Of a DNA stretch of 64,000 nucleotides, positions 35,613 to 43,732 are shown one piece after another. The stretch's first letter is position 1. Every line of letters begins with the position of its first letter. This stretch comes from an uncultured Prevotellaceae bacterium. Lineage in GTDB: Bacteria > Bacteroidota > Bacteroidia > Bacteroidales > Bacteroidaceae. The notes beneath the pieces were generated by a model. The model was not told the origin of the DNA, ran no database searches, and saw only the letters and a list, made by a program, of their open reading frames with translations. Where the stretch lies: positions 62,001 to 126,000 of the forward strand of contig CACXMM010000002.1 of the NCBI GenBank assembly GCA_902768785.1, in the 5' to 3' direction. A program made the position numbers and the translations under genes.

Positions 35613-35692
35613 TTGATGTTTCTTTTCTATCCCTTCCATTCCTGTTGATATTCTTCCCATCACTTTTACCTTTCCATCCATCTCCTTCACAA

Positions 35693-35730
35693 AAAGAAAA
35701 AGGACACGAGGTTGTATGCCCCATGTCCTT
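35693..35730 (-). terminator. Terminator after the TSCPD gene
   Basis: On the minus strand, stem AAGGACA / TGTCCTT (35724-35730 and 35700-35706), with further weak inner pairing, is followed by TTTCTTTTT. Confidence 0.7.
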
Positions 35731-35735
35731 ATTTC

Positions 35736-35984
35736 CTATTCTGCTTGTTCAAGTGCCCTGACAAGCTGATCAGGACAGCTGGTACTCTTATAACCACAAC
35801 GGATGCCGTCCAGACGGCTCTTCACATCCTCCACCTTCATTCCACGCACCAACTGGGCGATTCCCTGAAGGTTTCCGTTGCAGCCGCCGAGGAACTGCAC
35901 ATTCTGCACGCGGTTCTCGTCGTCAATGTCCAACTCGATCTGCTGGGAGCATGTGCCGGTTGTCTGATAAACGATATGCTTCAT
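35736..35984 (-). CDS. TSCPD-domain protein (82 aa)
   Basis: This small protein is almost entirely the TSCPD domain also found at the C-terminus of class II ribonucleotide reductases: TGTCSQQIELDIDDE, FLGGCNGNLQGI and the name-giving TSCPDQL motif. The four Cys residues suggest metal binding. The standalone form is widespread in anaerobes; its function is not established. It starts on the base next to the yebC stop codon (TAA then ATG), so translation is probably coupled. A terminator follows. Confidence 0.9.
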   Translation of the reverse strand: MKHIVYQTTGTCSQQIELDIDDENRVQNVQFLGGCNGNLQGIAQLVRGMKVEDVKSRLDGIRCGYKSTSCPDQLVRALEQAE

Positions 35985-36716
35985 TTATTCTTCCTCGGGC
36001 TTCATGTTGGTATAAACGGTCTGGACATCATCGAAGTCCTCCAATCTCTCCACCATCTTGTCAATGGTCTCACGTTGCTCTGCCGTCACATCCTTCAGGT
36101 CGTTGGGGATACGGGTGAACTCTGCACCCGTCACCTCGAAACCGTTCTCCTCCAGGTGTTTCTGGATGGCACTGAAGCTCTGAGGGTCACCGTAGATGGT
36201 GATGCTGTTTTCCTCGTCATCCTCGTCAAACTCATCCTCCACGCCGTAGTCGATCAGGTCGAGGATCAACTCGTCCATATCCAGATCATCTTTCTTTTTG
36301 AAGGTGAAGACAGCCTTGTGGTCGAAAAGGAAGGCCAGACTGCCCTGTGTACCTAAGTTTCCATTGAACTTGTTGAAGACCGAACGCACATCACCCACCG
36401 TACGTGTGGTGTTGTCGGTCAACGTCTCCACGAAGATAGCGATGCCATGAGGTCCGTATCCCTCATAGGTCACCTCTTTGTAGTCGCTCTGGTCCTTACC
36501 CATCGCATTCTTAATGGCACGTTCGATATTGTCCTTCGGCATGTTCTCACGCTTGGCATTGGCGATGATTGCGCGAAGACCTGGGTTCATGTCAGGATCA
36601 GGACCGCCAGCCTTCACGGCGATGGCGATTTGCTTTCCAATCTTTGTAAATGTCTTGGCCATGTGGCCCCATCTTTTCAGTTTCGCAGCTTTGCGATATT
36701 CAAATGCTCTTCCCAT
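35985..36716 (-). CDS. YebC/PmpR-family protein
   Basis: 243 aa, the usual three-domain YebC length. The N-terminus MGRAFEYRKAAKLKRWGHMAKTF and the region KRENMPKDNIERAIKNA are characteristic, as is YGPHGIAIFVETLTDN in the middle. Members were described as DNA-binding regulators; recent work on the family points to a role in translation at proline-rich stalls. The gene is placed after pheT and just before the TSCPD gene. An acidic stretch EDEFDEDDEEN lies in domain 3. Confidence 0.95.
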   Translation of the reverse strand: MGRAFEYRKAAKLKRWGHMAKTFTKIGKQIAIAVKAGGPDPDMNPGLRAIIANAKRENMPKDNIERAIKNAMGKDQSDYKEVTYEGYGPHGIAIFVETLTDNTTRTVGDVRSVFNKFNGNLGTQGSLAFLFDHKAVFTFKKKDDLDMDELILDLIDYGVEDEFDEDDEENSITIYGDPQSFSAIQKHLEENGFEVTGAEFTRIPNDLKDVTAEQRETIDKMVERLEDFDDVQTVYTNMKPEEE

Positions 36717-36782
36717 ATATTTATAAATTTCGTATTATTCGGTTTTCGATATATCGATATTTTTTATAACGATAGAACAATA

Positions 36783-39248
36783 TTATCGAAGCTCTGCTCC
36801 CAGTTTCTGCTTGAGATTACTGATCAGCTTCTGCATGATGGCATCGATCTGCTTATCGTTCAGCGTTTTCTGCTCATCTTGGAGAATGAAATTCACAGCG
36901 TAGCTCTTCTTACCAGCAGGCAGATTCTTACCTTCATAGACATCGAAGAGTTCCACCTTCTTCAACAATTTCTTCTCACTCTGGTATGCGATCTGCTCTA
37001 TACTGGCAAACTCCACATTCTCATCGAGGAGCAAGGCAAGGTCACGGCTTACTGCAGGATACTTACTGATTTCCGTATAGGTAACCTTGTTCTTACGGAT
37101 AGCCTTCATCAGGGCAGTCCAGTTCATGTCTGCATAATACACCTCATGATCGATGTCAAACTGCTTCTGAAGGTTCTTGGCCACAACGCCCAACTCTACC
37201 AGAACCTTACCACCACGGTTCTCGATGGCCATGGCCTTAGTGAAAATCTCATTACTGCTCTCTTTGAACACAAGTGCACCGAACGACAGACCGATTCTGC
37301 GAAGAATGTTCAGCACGTAGGCTTTCAGCTCAAAGAAAGTACTCTCCTCATCGGGGTGTGCCCATGAGCCCTCCACACGCTTACCGGTAACCCATAAGCC
37401 CAGATGGTTCTCCTCCTTATAGGCGTTCATCGGGTTCTCCACGTCGGCATGCTCGGGGTAATAGAAATAGACATTTCCGAATTCGAAGAATTTGAGGTTC
37501 GGGTTCTTGCGGTTAGCATTATGGGTAATGCTCTCCAAGCCTCCGAACAACAAGGACTGGCGCATCACGTTCAGGTCGGAGCTCAGCGGATTCATGATTT
37601 TCACTAGATTCTCGTTCTTGTAGCTCTCGGGGGTGTTATCGTAATACGCCATCTTGGTCAGGGAGTTATTCAGAATCTCGTTGAATCCGCAGCCTACCAA
37701 CTGCTCACCTACAAGGTTCTCCAGCTGGTGCTTGCGATCTTCCTCCCCTTTGATCACCAACGATGATTTCAACTGGGTTGGAATCTCCACGTTGTTATAG
37801 CCATAGACACGAAGGATATCCTCAACGACGTCACAGGGACGCTGCACATCCACACGGTAGGCTGGGACCAGCAGCTTCAGTCCTTCGGCATCCTCACTCT
37901 CTATCTTCATTTCCAAGGAGGTGACGATATTCTTGATGGTCTCTATGGGGATCATTTTACCAATCAGTTGGTGGACATAGTCATATTTCAGGTCAACGGG
38001 GAAATCGGACAGCGGGTTGGGATACACATCCTTGATTTGCATGCTCACTTTTCCGCCAGCCAGCTCCTTACAGAGGATAGCGGCCTGTTTCAGAGCATAG
38101 ATGGTACCATTGGGATCGATACCGCGCTCGAAACGGAAACTCGCATCCGTACTCAGACCATGGCGGCGGGCACTCTTACGAATCCAGGTTGGGTGGAAAT
38201 AAGCCGACTCCAACACCACATCCTTGGTGGTCTCGTAGGTACCGCTACCCTTGCCGCCGAACACACCGGCGATACACATCGGCTCCTCGGCATTGCAGAT
38301 TGCCAGGTCACGGTCGGAGAGCTTGTGCTCCACACCGTCAAGTGTGACAAACGGTGTGCCCTCTGGCATCGTCTTTACCACGATCTGATGACCGGTCACC
38401 ATGTCGGCATCGAAACAGTGCAACGGCTGACCATAGGCCATCATGATATAGTTGGTGATATCCACGATATTGTTGATCGGACGGAGGCCGACAGTGGTCA
38501 GCTTGTTCTTTAACCACTCAGGACTCTCCTTTACCTCACAGTCGGTAATGCTCACACAGGCATAACGCTTGCAGGCTTCTTCGTTCTCAATCACCACATC
38601 GATGGGCAGTGACTCGTTGTCAACGGTGAAGGCACTACTGTCGGGACGGTGCAGAGATGTTTGGTAGCCTTTCTGTTTCAGCCAGGCATAGAGATCACGT
38701 GCCACACCCCAGTGAGAGAGAGCATCGGCACGGTTGGCCGTAATGTCCACCTCAATAAGCCAGTCACTTTCTAAATGATAGTATTCGGCAGCAGGAGTAC
38801 CTACGACAGCATCTTCCGGTAATACGATGATACCGTCATGACTGCTACCTACGCCAATCTCATCCTCGGCGCAAATCATACCGCAGCTTTCCACGCCACG
38901 CAGTTTGCTCTTCTTGATCACAAATTCCTGATCACCATCATACAGAACACAGCCTAAGTCGGCCACGATCACTTTCTGCCCTGCCGCCACATTAGGGGCA
39001 CCGCATACAATCTGCGAAGGCTCACCCTTACCCAGGTCAACCGTCGTCACATGAAGATGATCGGAATTGGGGTGCATCTCACAGGTTAGCACCTTTCCTA
39101 CATACAATCCTTTTAATCCTCCTTTGATACTCTGTACTTCTTCTAACGCGTCCACTTCAAGACCTTCCGAGGTCAATGCGTCGCACACCTCTTGCGGTGT
39201 AAGATCAAAGTCAACGTATTCTTTAAGCCATTTATATGATATATTCAT
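36783..39248 (-). CDS. pheT: Phenylalanine-tRNA ligase beta subunit
   Basis: 821 aa, the normal length. An N-terminal EMAP-like tRNA-binding domain (about residues 42-150; GKVLTCEMHPNSDHLHVTTV) is followed by B3/B4 editing and B5 domains (RRHGLSTDASFRFERGIDP, near 350-370), the catalytic-like core, and a C-terminal anticodon-binding FDX-ACB domain (TEISKYPAVSRDLALLLDE to the end). With PheS it charges tRNA-Phe and edits Tyr errors. The pheS gene is not in this window. It has a consensus promoter directly upstream. Confidence 0.97.
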   Translation of the reverse strand: MNISYKWLKEYVDFDLTPQEVCDALTSEGLEVDALEEVQSIKGGLKGLYVGKVLTCEMHPNSDHLHVTTVDLGKGEPSQIVCGAPNVAAGQKVIVADLGCVLYDGDQEFVIKKSKLRGVESCGMICAEDEIGVGSSHDGIIVLPEDAVVGTPAAEYYHLESDWLIEVDITANRADALSHWGVARDLYAWLKQKGYQTSLHRPDSSAFTVDNESLPIDVVIENEEACKRYACVSITDCEVKESPEWLKNKLTTVGLRPINNIVDITNYIMMAYGQPLHCFDADMVTGHQIVVKTMPEGTPFVTLDGVEHKLSDRDLAICNAEEPMCIAGVFGGKGSGTYETTKDVVLESAYFHPTWIRKSARRHGLSTDASFRFERGIDPNGTIYALKQAAILCKELAGGKVSMQIKDVYPNPLSDFPVDLKYDYVHQLIGKMIPIETIKNIVTSLEMKIESEDAEGLKLLVPAYRVDVQRPCDVVEDILRVYGYNNVEIPTQLKSSLVIKGEEDRKHQLENLVGEQLVGCGFNEILNNSLTKMAYYDNTPESYKNENLVKIMNPLSSDLNVMRQSLLFGGLESITHNANRKNPNLKFFEFGNVYFYYPEHADVENPMNAYKEENHLGLWVTGKRVEGSWAHPDEESTFFELKAYVLNILRRIGLSFGALVFKESSNEIFTKAMAIENRGGKVLVELGVVAKNLQKQFDIDHEVYYADMNWTALMKAIRKNKVTYTEISKYPAVSRDLALLLDENVEFASIEQIAYQSEKKLLKKVELFDVYEGKNLPAGKKSYAVNFILQDEQKTLNDKQIDAIMQKLISNLKQKLGAELR

Positions 39249-39282
39249 TGCAATGATGATTAATATTCTTTGAAAGCGGTTG

Positions 39283-39313
39283 CAAAATTACTAAAAAATC
39301 TACACCCCTACAA
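39283..39313 (-). promoter_or_regulatory. Promoter of pheT
   Basis: On the minus strand, TTG (39311-39313), 20 bases, TAATTTTG (39283-39290). Confidence 0.72.
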
Positions 39314-39334
39314 GAAAAACGATGAAAATCAGCT

Positions 39335-40264
39335 CTACCGCAGACGAAGTTCATCACCGATGCGCAACTGGTAATCCGGACTCAGTTTGTTCATCTTATA
39401 CAGATTCTTCAGACGGATGCCGTAATACTGGGCGATCGAATACATGCTCTCCCCTGCCTTCACCCTGTGCGGACGGTTCTTATAGGCCTCGTCAGCCTTC
39501 TTCTGCTTCTTCTTCAGCCAGACCATCTCGTTCTCCAGCAACGGGGAACGGTAGTCACGCTCGTTGTATTTGGCAATCTTCTTCCCGCTGATACCAATCT
39601 CTTTCCCAATGCTTTCATAGGTGTCACCTTTTCTTGCCTGCAGGAAATAATTCTTGTTATAAATATGGATGGGATGAAGGAAGCCGTCTTCCCGATGACC
39701 ATTGTTCTGGGCCATGAACTTGTCATAGCTCTTGGCAGTATCATAACGGTACAGCTTATAAAGCTCAATCAGGTTGATAAGCTGTGGCGCGTAATTGGGA
39801 TTCGTGGCATAGCCGCATGCTTTCAGTCCGCGGGCCCAGCCTTTGTAGTCGGTGATAGAAAGATTGAAAAGGGGTGCGTAGCGTTTGTTCTTCCTAAGGA
39901 ACTGGCTATGGTCATCATAGCTCTCCTGAGCATTGTTATACGCCCGGAAACATTCCTTCTGGGCATCATCATCGTGATGGACAGTACGTCCCATCCATCC
40001 ATGACATTTGATCCCGAAATGGTTGTTACCTTTCTTTACCAGGTCACTGTTGCCCGCACCGCTCTCCAGAATACCCTGAGCCAGTGTGATGCTTGCGGGA
40101 ATCTTGTTCTTCAGCATCTGCTCGATGGCCAGATCGCGGTATTGGTCGATATAGGTCTGATAACGTTGATTCCACTTCATCTGCTGCGCCATAACGGAGA
40201 AAGCGCCAAACAAAGTGAAAACAAAAAGGAGCGTACCCCTAAATAAACTCACAATTCTAAACAT
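39335..40264 (-). CDS. Secreted glucosaminidase with two LysM domains
   Basis: 309 aa. It has a signal peptide (about residues 1-26, ending SVMAQ), then a GH73-type endo-beta-N-acetylglucosaminidase domain (about 30-165) with the catalytic Glu in AQGILESGAGNSDLVKKGNN and the HFGIKCHGW motif, then two LysM peptidoglycan-binding domains (about 200-250 and 262-309; RKGDTYESIGKEIGI and KAGESMYSIAQYYGI). It cleaves the glycan strands of the cell wall. The promoter box ends only 5 bases before the ATG, so the mRNA may be leaderless. Confidence 0.93.
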   Translation of the reverse strand: MFRIVSLFRGTLLFVFTLFGAFSVMAQQMKWNQRYQTYIDQYRDLAIEQMLKNKIPASITLAQGILESGAGNSDLVKKGNNHFGIKCHGWMGRTVHHDDDAQKECFRAYNNAQESYDDHSQFLRKNKRYAPLFNLSITDYKGWARGLKACGYATNPNYAPQLINLIELYKLYRYDTAKSYDKFMAQNNGHREDGFLHPIHIYNKNYFLQARKGDTYESIGKEIGISGKKIAKYNERDYRSPLLENEMVWLKKKQKKADEAYKNRPHRVKAGESMYSIAQYYGIRLKNLYKMNKLSPDYQLRIGDELRLR

Positions 40265-40269
40265 GCCCG

Positions 40270-40299
40270 CAAAATTACACTAAATTTCGCAGATAACAA
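40270..40299 (-). promoter_or_regulatory. Promoter of the glucosaminidase gene
   Basis: On the minus strand, TTG (40297-40299), 19 bases, TAATTTTG (40270-40277). The box ends 5 bases before the ATG at 40264. Confidence 0.7.
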
Positions 40300-40302
40300 A
40301 AA

Positions 40303-40324
40303 AATAACACATGATTGTGTTATT
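40303..40324 (-). terminator. Terminator of the ECF-sigma operon
   Basis: A perfect 9-bp stem AATAACACA / TGTGTTATT with a 4-base loop is followed on the minus strand by TTTTTTTG. The stem includes the stop codon of the last gene of the operon (40320-40322). Confidence 0.88.
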
Positions 40325-40763
40325 TTGTTGGGCCTCTTCTGCCAGCGACACGCTGGAAGGACTGTCTGTGGAATCGGTCTTCCGCATTGATAGCATCAAA
40401 CACTTTCTTTGCCGGAAGTATCTTCAAGAAGCGCTCATGGTACTTTTTCTGTATCTCCTTGATCTGGAGTTCCAATTCATCGCGCTGTAGAATGGCCTTA
40501 CGGCACGAAGCATCATCTGTGGGCCTTACAAATCCATTGCGCCCAGCTCGCATATACAACGCTCGTTGCTTGTTCAGCATCTCGCGATAAACAGGAAAGA
40601 AGGCGGCAGCCTCCATAGGCGTAAGACCGGCCTCGCGGGTGATGAACTGCTCCAGATCAGCCTGGAAGCGTTGAGGATCGAAGCGCATCTGCGGCATCCT
40701 GCCTTGAGCATAAATCGCGCTTGTCAGCATCAACACCATGTATAGATTCAGTATTCTCTTCAT
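40320..40763 (-). CDS. Small periplasmic protein (Spy/CpxP-like) in the ECF operon
   Basis: 147 aa with a signal peptide (MKRILNLYMVLMLTSAIYAQ). The mature part is almost all helix and strongly charged (FDPQRFQADLEQFITREAGL, then TPMEAAAFFPVYREM), recalling Spy/CpxP-like LTxxQ proteins. The frame opens at 40799 inside the preceding gene, but the Met at 40763 gives a proper signal sequence. It is last in the operon after the sigma and anti-sigma factors. A periplasmic stress-sensing or chaperone role is a guess from fold and context. Confidence 0.78.
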   Translation of the reverse strand: MKRILNLYMVLMLTSAIYAQGRMPQMRFDPQRFQADLEQFITREAGLTPMEAAAFFPVYREMLNKQRALYMRAGRNGFVRPTDDASCRKAILQRDELELQIKEIQKKYHERFLKILPAKKVFDAINAEDRFHRQSFQRVAGRRGPTK

Positions 40764-40788
40764 CTCTGGGTTCGTTGAATATCGTTTG

Positions 40789-41187
40789 TCAGTTTTCAAT
40801 CAGATACGAATAAATTTCCGCATTGTCAATCATAGCGTAATCCACCATCTCATCCATCATGTAATCAGACTGGACAGATTTCGTTTCTGTATTTTTTAGC
40901 GCTGCCGATGCCATCTCTTTCTGGGAATCCTGGTCTCTGTTCACCCCAGTTGATGCATAGTAAGTGGCAGCACCGAAAAGCACAGCAGCAAAACTGGCCG
41001 CTATGGCGAAGCGCCGCATCGGCCTAATCCACGTTCTCTTGGCAACAGGCATCTCCACTTCCACAGCCTTAGGCTCCTCCTCGGGCAACTGCTCCATGAA
41101 CTTGCTGGCAAAGTTGTCAAAGTATCCCTCAGGCACCTTGAAAGGGTTCTCCTGACCGAATTTCTGTTTCAGTAGTTCTTCTGTCAT
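40789..41187 (-). CDS. Probable anti-sigma factor
   Basis: 132 aa: a cytoplasmic N-terminal part (about residues 1-55, FKVPEGYFDNFASKFMEQLP), one TM helix (about 60-80, FAIAASFAAVLFGAATYYA) and a short acidic periplasmic tail ending MIDNAEIYSYLIEN. The size, topology and 4-base overlap (ATGA) with the sigma-factor gene are those of membrane anti-sigma factors in Bacteroidota. No zinc-binding ZAS motif is visible, so the assignment rests on context. Confidence 0.78.
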   Translation of the reverse strand: MTEELLKQKFGQENPFKVPEGYFDNFASKFMEQLPEEEPKAVEVEMPVAKRTWIRPMRRFAIAASFAAVLFGAATYYASTGVNRDQDSQKEMASAALKNTETKSVQSDYMMDEMVDYAMIDNAEIYSYLIEN

Positions 41188-41765
41188 GATCTTTCTATTT
41201 TGTTATTAGACGTAGTATTCGTTGAATGGTTTAAAACATATTCAGATATTTTTTTTACTGCGATATGATAGGAGGCTTTGAGCGCTCCCTCACTAGTTCC
41301 CATGAGCTTGGAGAGCTCACTGTATTTCATCTCATCAAAGTAACGGAGAGTGAACACAGTGCGCTGAACTTCGGGCAGGGCTGCTATGGCCTCCTGCAAC
41401 AAGGCCTGGGCCTCGTCACCATCGAAGTAGTCGTCGGCCATCAGTCGGTTGGCCACAGCGAGATCGGCATCCGCACTCACCTTGTGCTGTTGTCGGCGCA
41501 GGTGGTCAAGACTCTCATTGATCGCGATGCGGTAAAGCCAAGTGGACAGTTTCGACTTGTTCTGGAAGTCCTTGATACTGTTCCACGCCTTCATGAACGT
41601 GTTCTGCAGTACGTCATTGGCATCATCATGATCGAGCACAATACGACGGATCTTCCAGTACAGCGGTTCAGTATAGAGCTGTACGATCATGCCAAAGGCG
41701 CACCGTTGCTGGGCGGGTTCCATCAGCATGCTTAGTATCTGTTCCTCGTCGTATTGCTTGGGCAT
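41184..41765 (-). CDS. ECF-type RNA polymerase sigma factor
   Basis: 193 aa. Region 2 shows DANDVLQNTFMKAWNSIKDF and LSTWLYRIAINESLDHLRR (about residues 40-95), which bind core polymerase and the -10 element. Region 4 shows LPEVQRTVFTLRYFDEMKY and LSKLMGTSEGALKASYHIAVKK (about 128-175), which bind the -35 element. There is no extended C-terminal domain. It starts 6 bp after the L,D-transpeptidase stop, and its stop overlaps the start of the probable anti-sigma gene. The operon suggests control of envelope or cell-wall stress genes. Confidence 0.95.
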   Translation of the reverse strand: MPKQYDEEQILSMLMEPAQQRCAFGMIVQLYTEPLYWKIRRIVLDHDDANDVLQNTFMKAWNSIKDFQNKSKLSTWLYRIAINESLDHLRRQQHKVSADADLAVANRLMADDYFDGDEAQALLQEAIAALPEVQRTVFTLRYFDEMKYSELSKLMGTSEGALKASYHIAVKKISEYVLNHSTNTTSNNKIERS

Positions 41766-41771
41766 ACCTTA

Positions 41772-43304
41772 TTAAATATATATATATGGTTTCAGATGCT
41801 CTTTCAGCGCTCTGTCATAACCATAGACATCCATATACTCTTTCAGCACCCCGTCCTGGTCGGGATATAGTGTAAAATAGGTGATGAACACCGGAACATG
41901 TGGCTCCACCTTCACCTGATGGATCAGCAGATCCTTGTCGATATCGGGCTGATCCTCATTATCCCCATCATGCGGTCTCAGGTCAGCCGTCATGGAGTAT
42001 TTGATCTTTTCCAACAGATCGCCGTCAGGATCATGAAGCAGGAACCTTGCCAGTTCAAACGGTTGCTGCACACGTACACATCCATGACTCACAGCCCTAA
42101 ACGATCGGTCAAACACCCACGGCGATGAGGTGTCGTGGAGATAGACCGAGTGGTTGTTCGGAAAACGGAAAATGATCCGTCCCAGAGAGTTTCCCGGTCC
42201 ACCCCGTTGCACGATATACTGTCTTCCGTCAGCTATCCTGCTATATGACCCGCGGTAATACTCCAGTTTTCCTTCCTTCTTGTCATAGATATACATGTTG
42301 TTCCGTTTCAGGTATCCATGACTATAGACAATGCCCAAGGCAATGCTTTTCGGGACAAACCACTGCGGGTTGACATCCATGCGCTCGATCCGACTGGTGA
42401 GCAAGGGGGTCTTGCTCTTCTTCGTCCCACAGCCCACACGCATCGACAGAGTGGAATCAGGACAGACGGCATAAAGCCGGAAGGCAGGCACATTCACCAG
42501 CACGTATTTCTTGTGCTGCTCTGGAGCATCCTCGAGATACCACCGGCAACGCTCAATGTTACAAAGAATAGTCAGTTTCTCTGCCTCCGACAAGTTCTTA
42601 TCCCTGAGCCTCTGGCATAATGTCTTATACAGTTTGTTCGTGGGTTGTACCTCTTTGAGGAAGGTGGCCACACTGTCATGACTTATCTTACCAAAAGCGC
42701 AAGAGAAGAAAGCATCCTTCGGTCGCTTCACCTTCACGTCGAATAACTGATAATAGGTGACATGCAAAGAGTCACTGTCCTTCACGTCGCAGTGGTTCAT
42801 CACATACTCCGCATTAAGGTATCCGTACCGCTGTCCGACACAGTAGCGCAGGAAGGCCTTTGTGAGGTTATACTCCAGTCGTGCCAATACTGCGTTCAGG
42901 TTCTTCACACTGTCACCCACCTCCAACTGCCGGATTCTCTCCAGGTCGATCTGAATCTGTCGGCGACGGAATACCTCAGGTGAGATGCCACCCTCCTCTA
43001 CCCTGTCCAGATAAGACACCAAGGAGTCAGCACGACGATCCACACCATGGCGGTCTATCCAAAGCAGCGGTTGTTCCTGCAAGTAATGGTTGCGTGTATG
43101 GCGATCGGCCGCCAGATCCCCATGATCCTCCAGTGCAAGTTGTCTGAGCTGTTTCCTGATCTGATGGGCATCCACCACATAATCGGTCCTCTTCATCGCA
43201 GAAAAGGTCTCAAGGGTTAAAAAGCGATTGGGATTTTCTTGCTTCTCCTGACAGGCAACAAGCACGCATGTCAAGAGAAGAAGGTATATCGTTACTCTAC
43301 ACAC
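41772..43304 (-). CDS. L,D-transpeptidase lipoprotein (YcbB-like)
   Basis: 510 aa. The N-terminus MCRVTIYLLLLTCVLVACQE carries a lipobox (LVAC), so the protein is lipid-anchored. A long N-terminal scaffold (about residues 20-290) precedes the YkuD catalytic domain, whose active-site motif is SHGCVRVQ (Cys near residue 411), with HDTSSPWVF upstream. Such enzymes make 3-3 cross-links in peptidoglycan. The large size resembles YcbB/LdtD. It is encoded directly before the ECF sigma gene and 18 bp after the CTD miniprotein, apparently in one transcript. Confidence 0.93.
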   Translation of the reverse strand: MCRVTIYLLLLTCVLVACQEKQENPNRFLTLETFSAMKRTDYVVDAHQIRKQLRQLALEDHGDLAADRHTRNHYLQEQPLLWIDRHGVDRRADSLVSYLDRVEEGGISPEVFRRRQIQIDLERIRQLEVGDSVKNLNAVLARLEYNLTKAFLRYCVGQRYGYLNAEYVMNHCDVKDSDSLHVTYYQLFDVKVKRPKDAFFSCAFGKISHDSVATFLKEVQPTNKLYKTLCQRLRDKNLSEAEKLTILCNIERCRWYLEDAPEQHKKYVLVNVPAFRLYAVCPDSTLSMRVGCGTKKSKTPLLTSRIERMDVNPQWFVPKSIALGIVYSHGYLKRNNMYIYDKKEGKLEYYRGSYSRIADGRQYIVQRGGPGNSLGRIIFRFPNNHSVYLHDTSSPWVFDRSFRAVSHGCVRVQQPFELARFLLHDPDGDLLEKIKYSMTADLRPHDGDNEDQPDIDKDLLIHQVKVEPHVPVFITYFTLYPDQDGVLKEYMDVYGYDRALKEHLKPYIYI

Positions 43305-43322
43305 AACCAGTGTCAGTAAAAC

Positions 43323-43637
43323 TTATTTCACGGAAATCTTGCGAACAACCTTACCTACCTTCACAATGTAGCATCCCTTCGGCAGACTAAGCTCAAAGCT
43401 GCGCTCCGGACCATCTACTTTCACACTCATCACACGCACACCGGCAACATTGTAGATGTACAACATCTGACCGTTGGCGTTCGACACCACCAACGTATTC
43501 CCCTGTAGCACGATTGAGGGCTGGATGATTTCCTGCTCTATGATCTCGATAGAACGTGATGACGACGCAATCATGGTGGCAGGAACGCCCATCATCATTG
43601 CGACGGCAAGGGTTATCGTGAGTATCTTTTTCTTCAT
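43323..43637 (-). CDS. Secreted miniprotein made of a T9SS-like C-terminal domain
   Basis: 104 aa: a signal peptide (MKKKILTITLAVAMMMGVPATMIAS), a short linker, and about 70 residues that look like a type IX sorting domain (GQMLYIYNVAGVRVMSV, then LPKGCYIVKVGKVVRKISVK). Such domains normally end large cargo proteins; here there is no cargo. It has its own promoter and heads the L,D-transpeptidase / sigma operon. It could be a substrate decoy, a pseudo-cargo remnant or a small surface protein. The CTD resemblance is clear; its function is unknown. Confidence 0.78.
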   Translation of the reverse strand: MKKKILTITLAVAMMMGVPATMIASSSRSIEIIEQEIIQPSIVLQGNTLVVSNANGQMLYIYNVAGVRVMSVKVDGPERSFELSLPKGCYIVKVGKVVRKISVK

Positions 43638-43647
43638 AAGCGCTTAT
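43636..43647. promoter_or_regulatory. 12-bp palindrome at the start codon
   Basis: ATAAGCGCTTAT, a perfect palindrome, overlaps the first two bases of the miniprotein start codon and the ribosome entry region. It may be an operator or an RNA stem. Confidence 0.35.
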
Positions 43648-43655
43648 ATTTTGTG

Positions 43656-43686
43656 CAAATATACACGTTTTCTTCGAAACATGCAA
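43656..43686 (-). promoter_or_regulatory. Promoter of the CTD-miniprotein / ECF operon
   Basis: On the minus strand, TTG (43684-43686), 20 bases, TATATTTG (43656-43663). It is a housekeeping-type promoter, so the operon does not depend only on its own sigma factor. Confidence 0.75.
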
Positions 43687-43732
43687 CAAAAATTGTGAAA
43701 AAATGCACCATCCATAACGGATTTTAACGATA

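Noticed and set aside
36746-36757. Palindrome TCGATATATCGA between pheT and yebC
   Set aside because: Short and very A/T-rich; expected by chance in such sequence.
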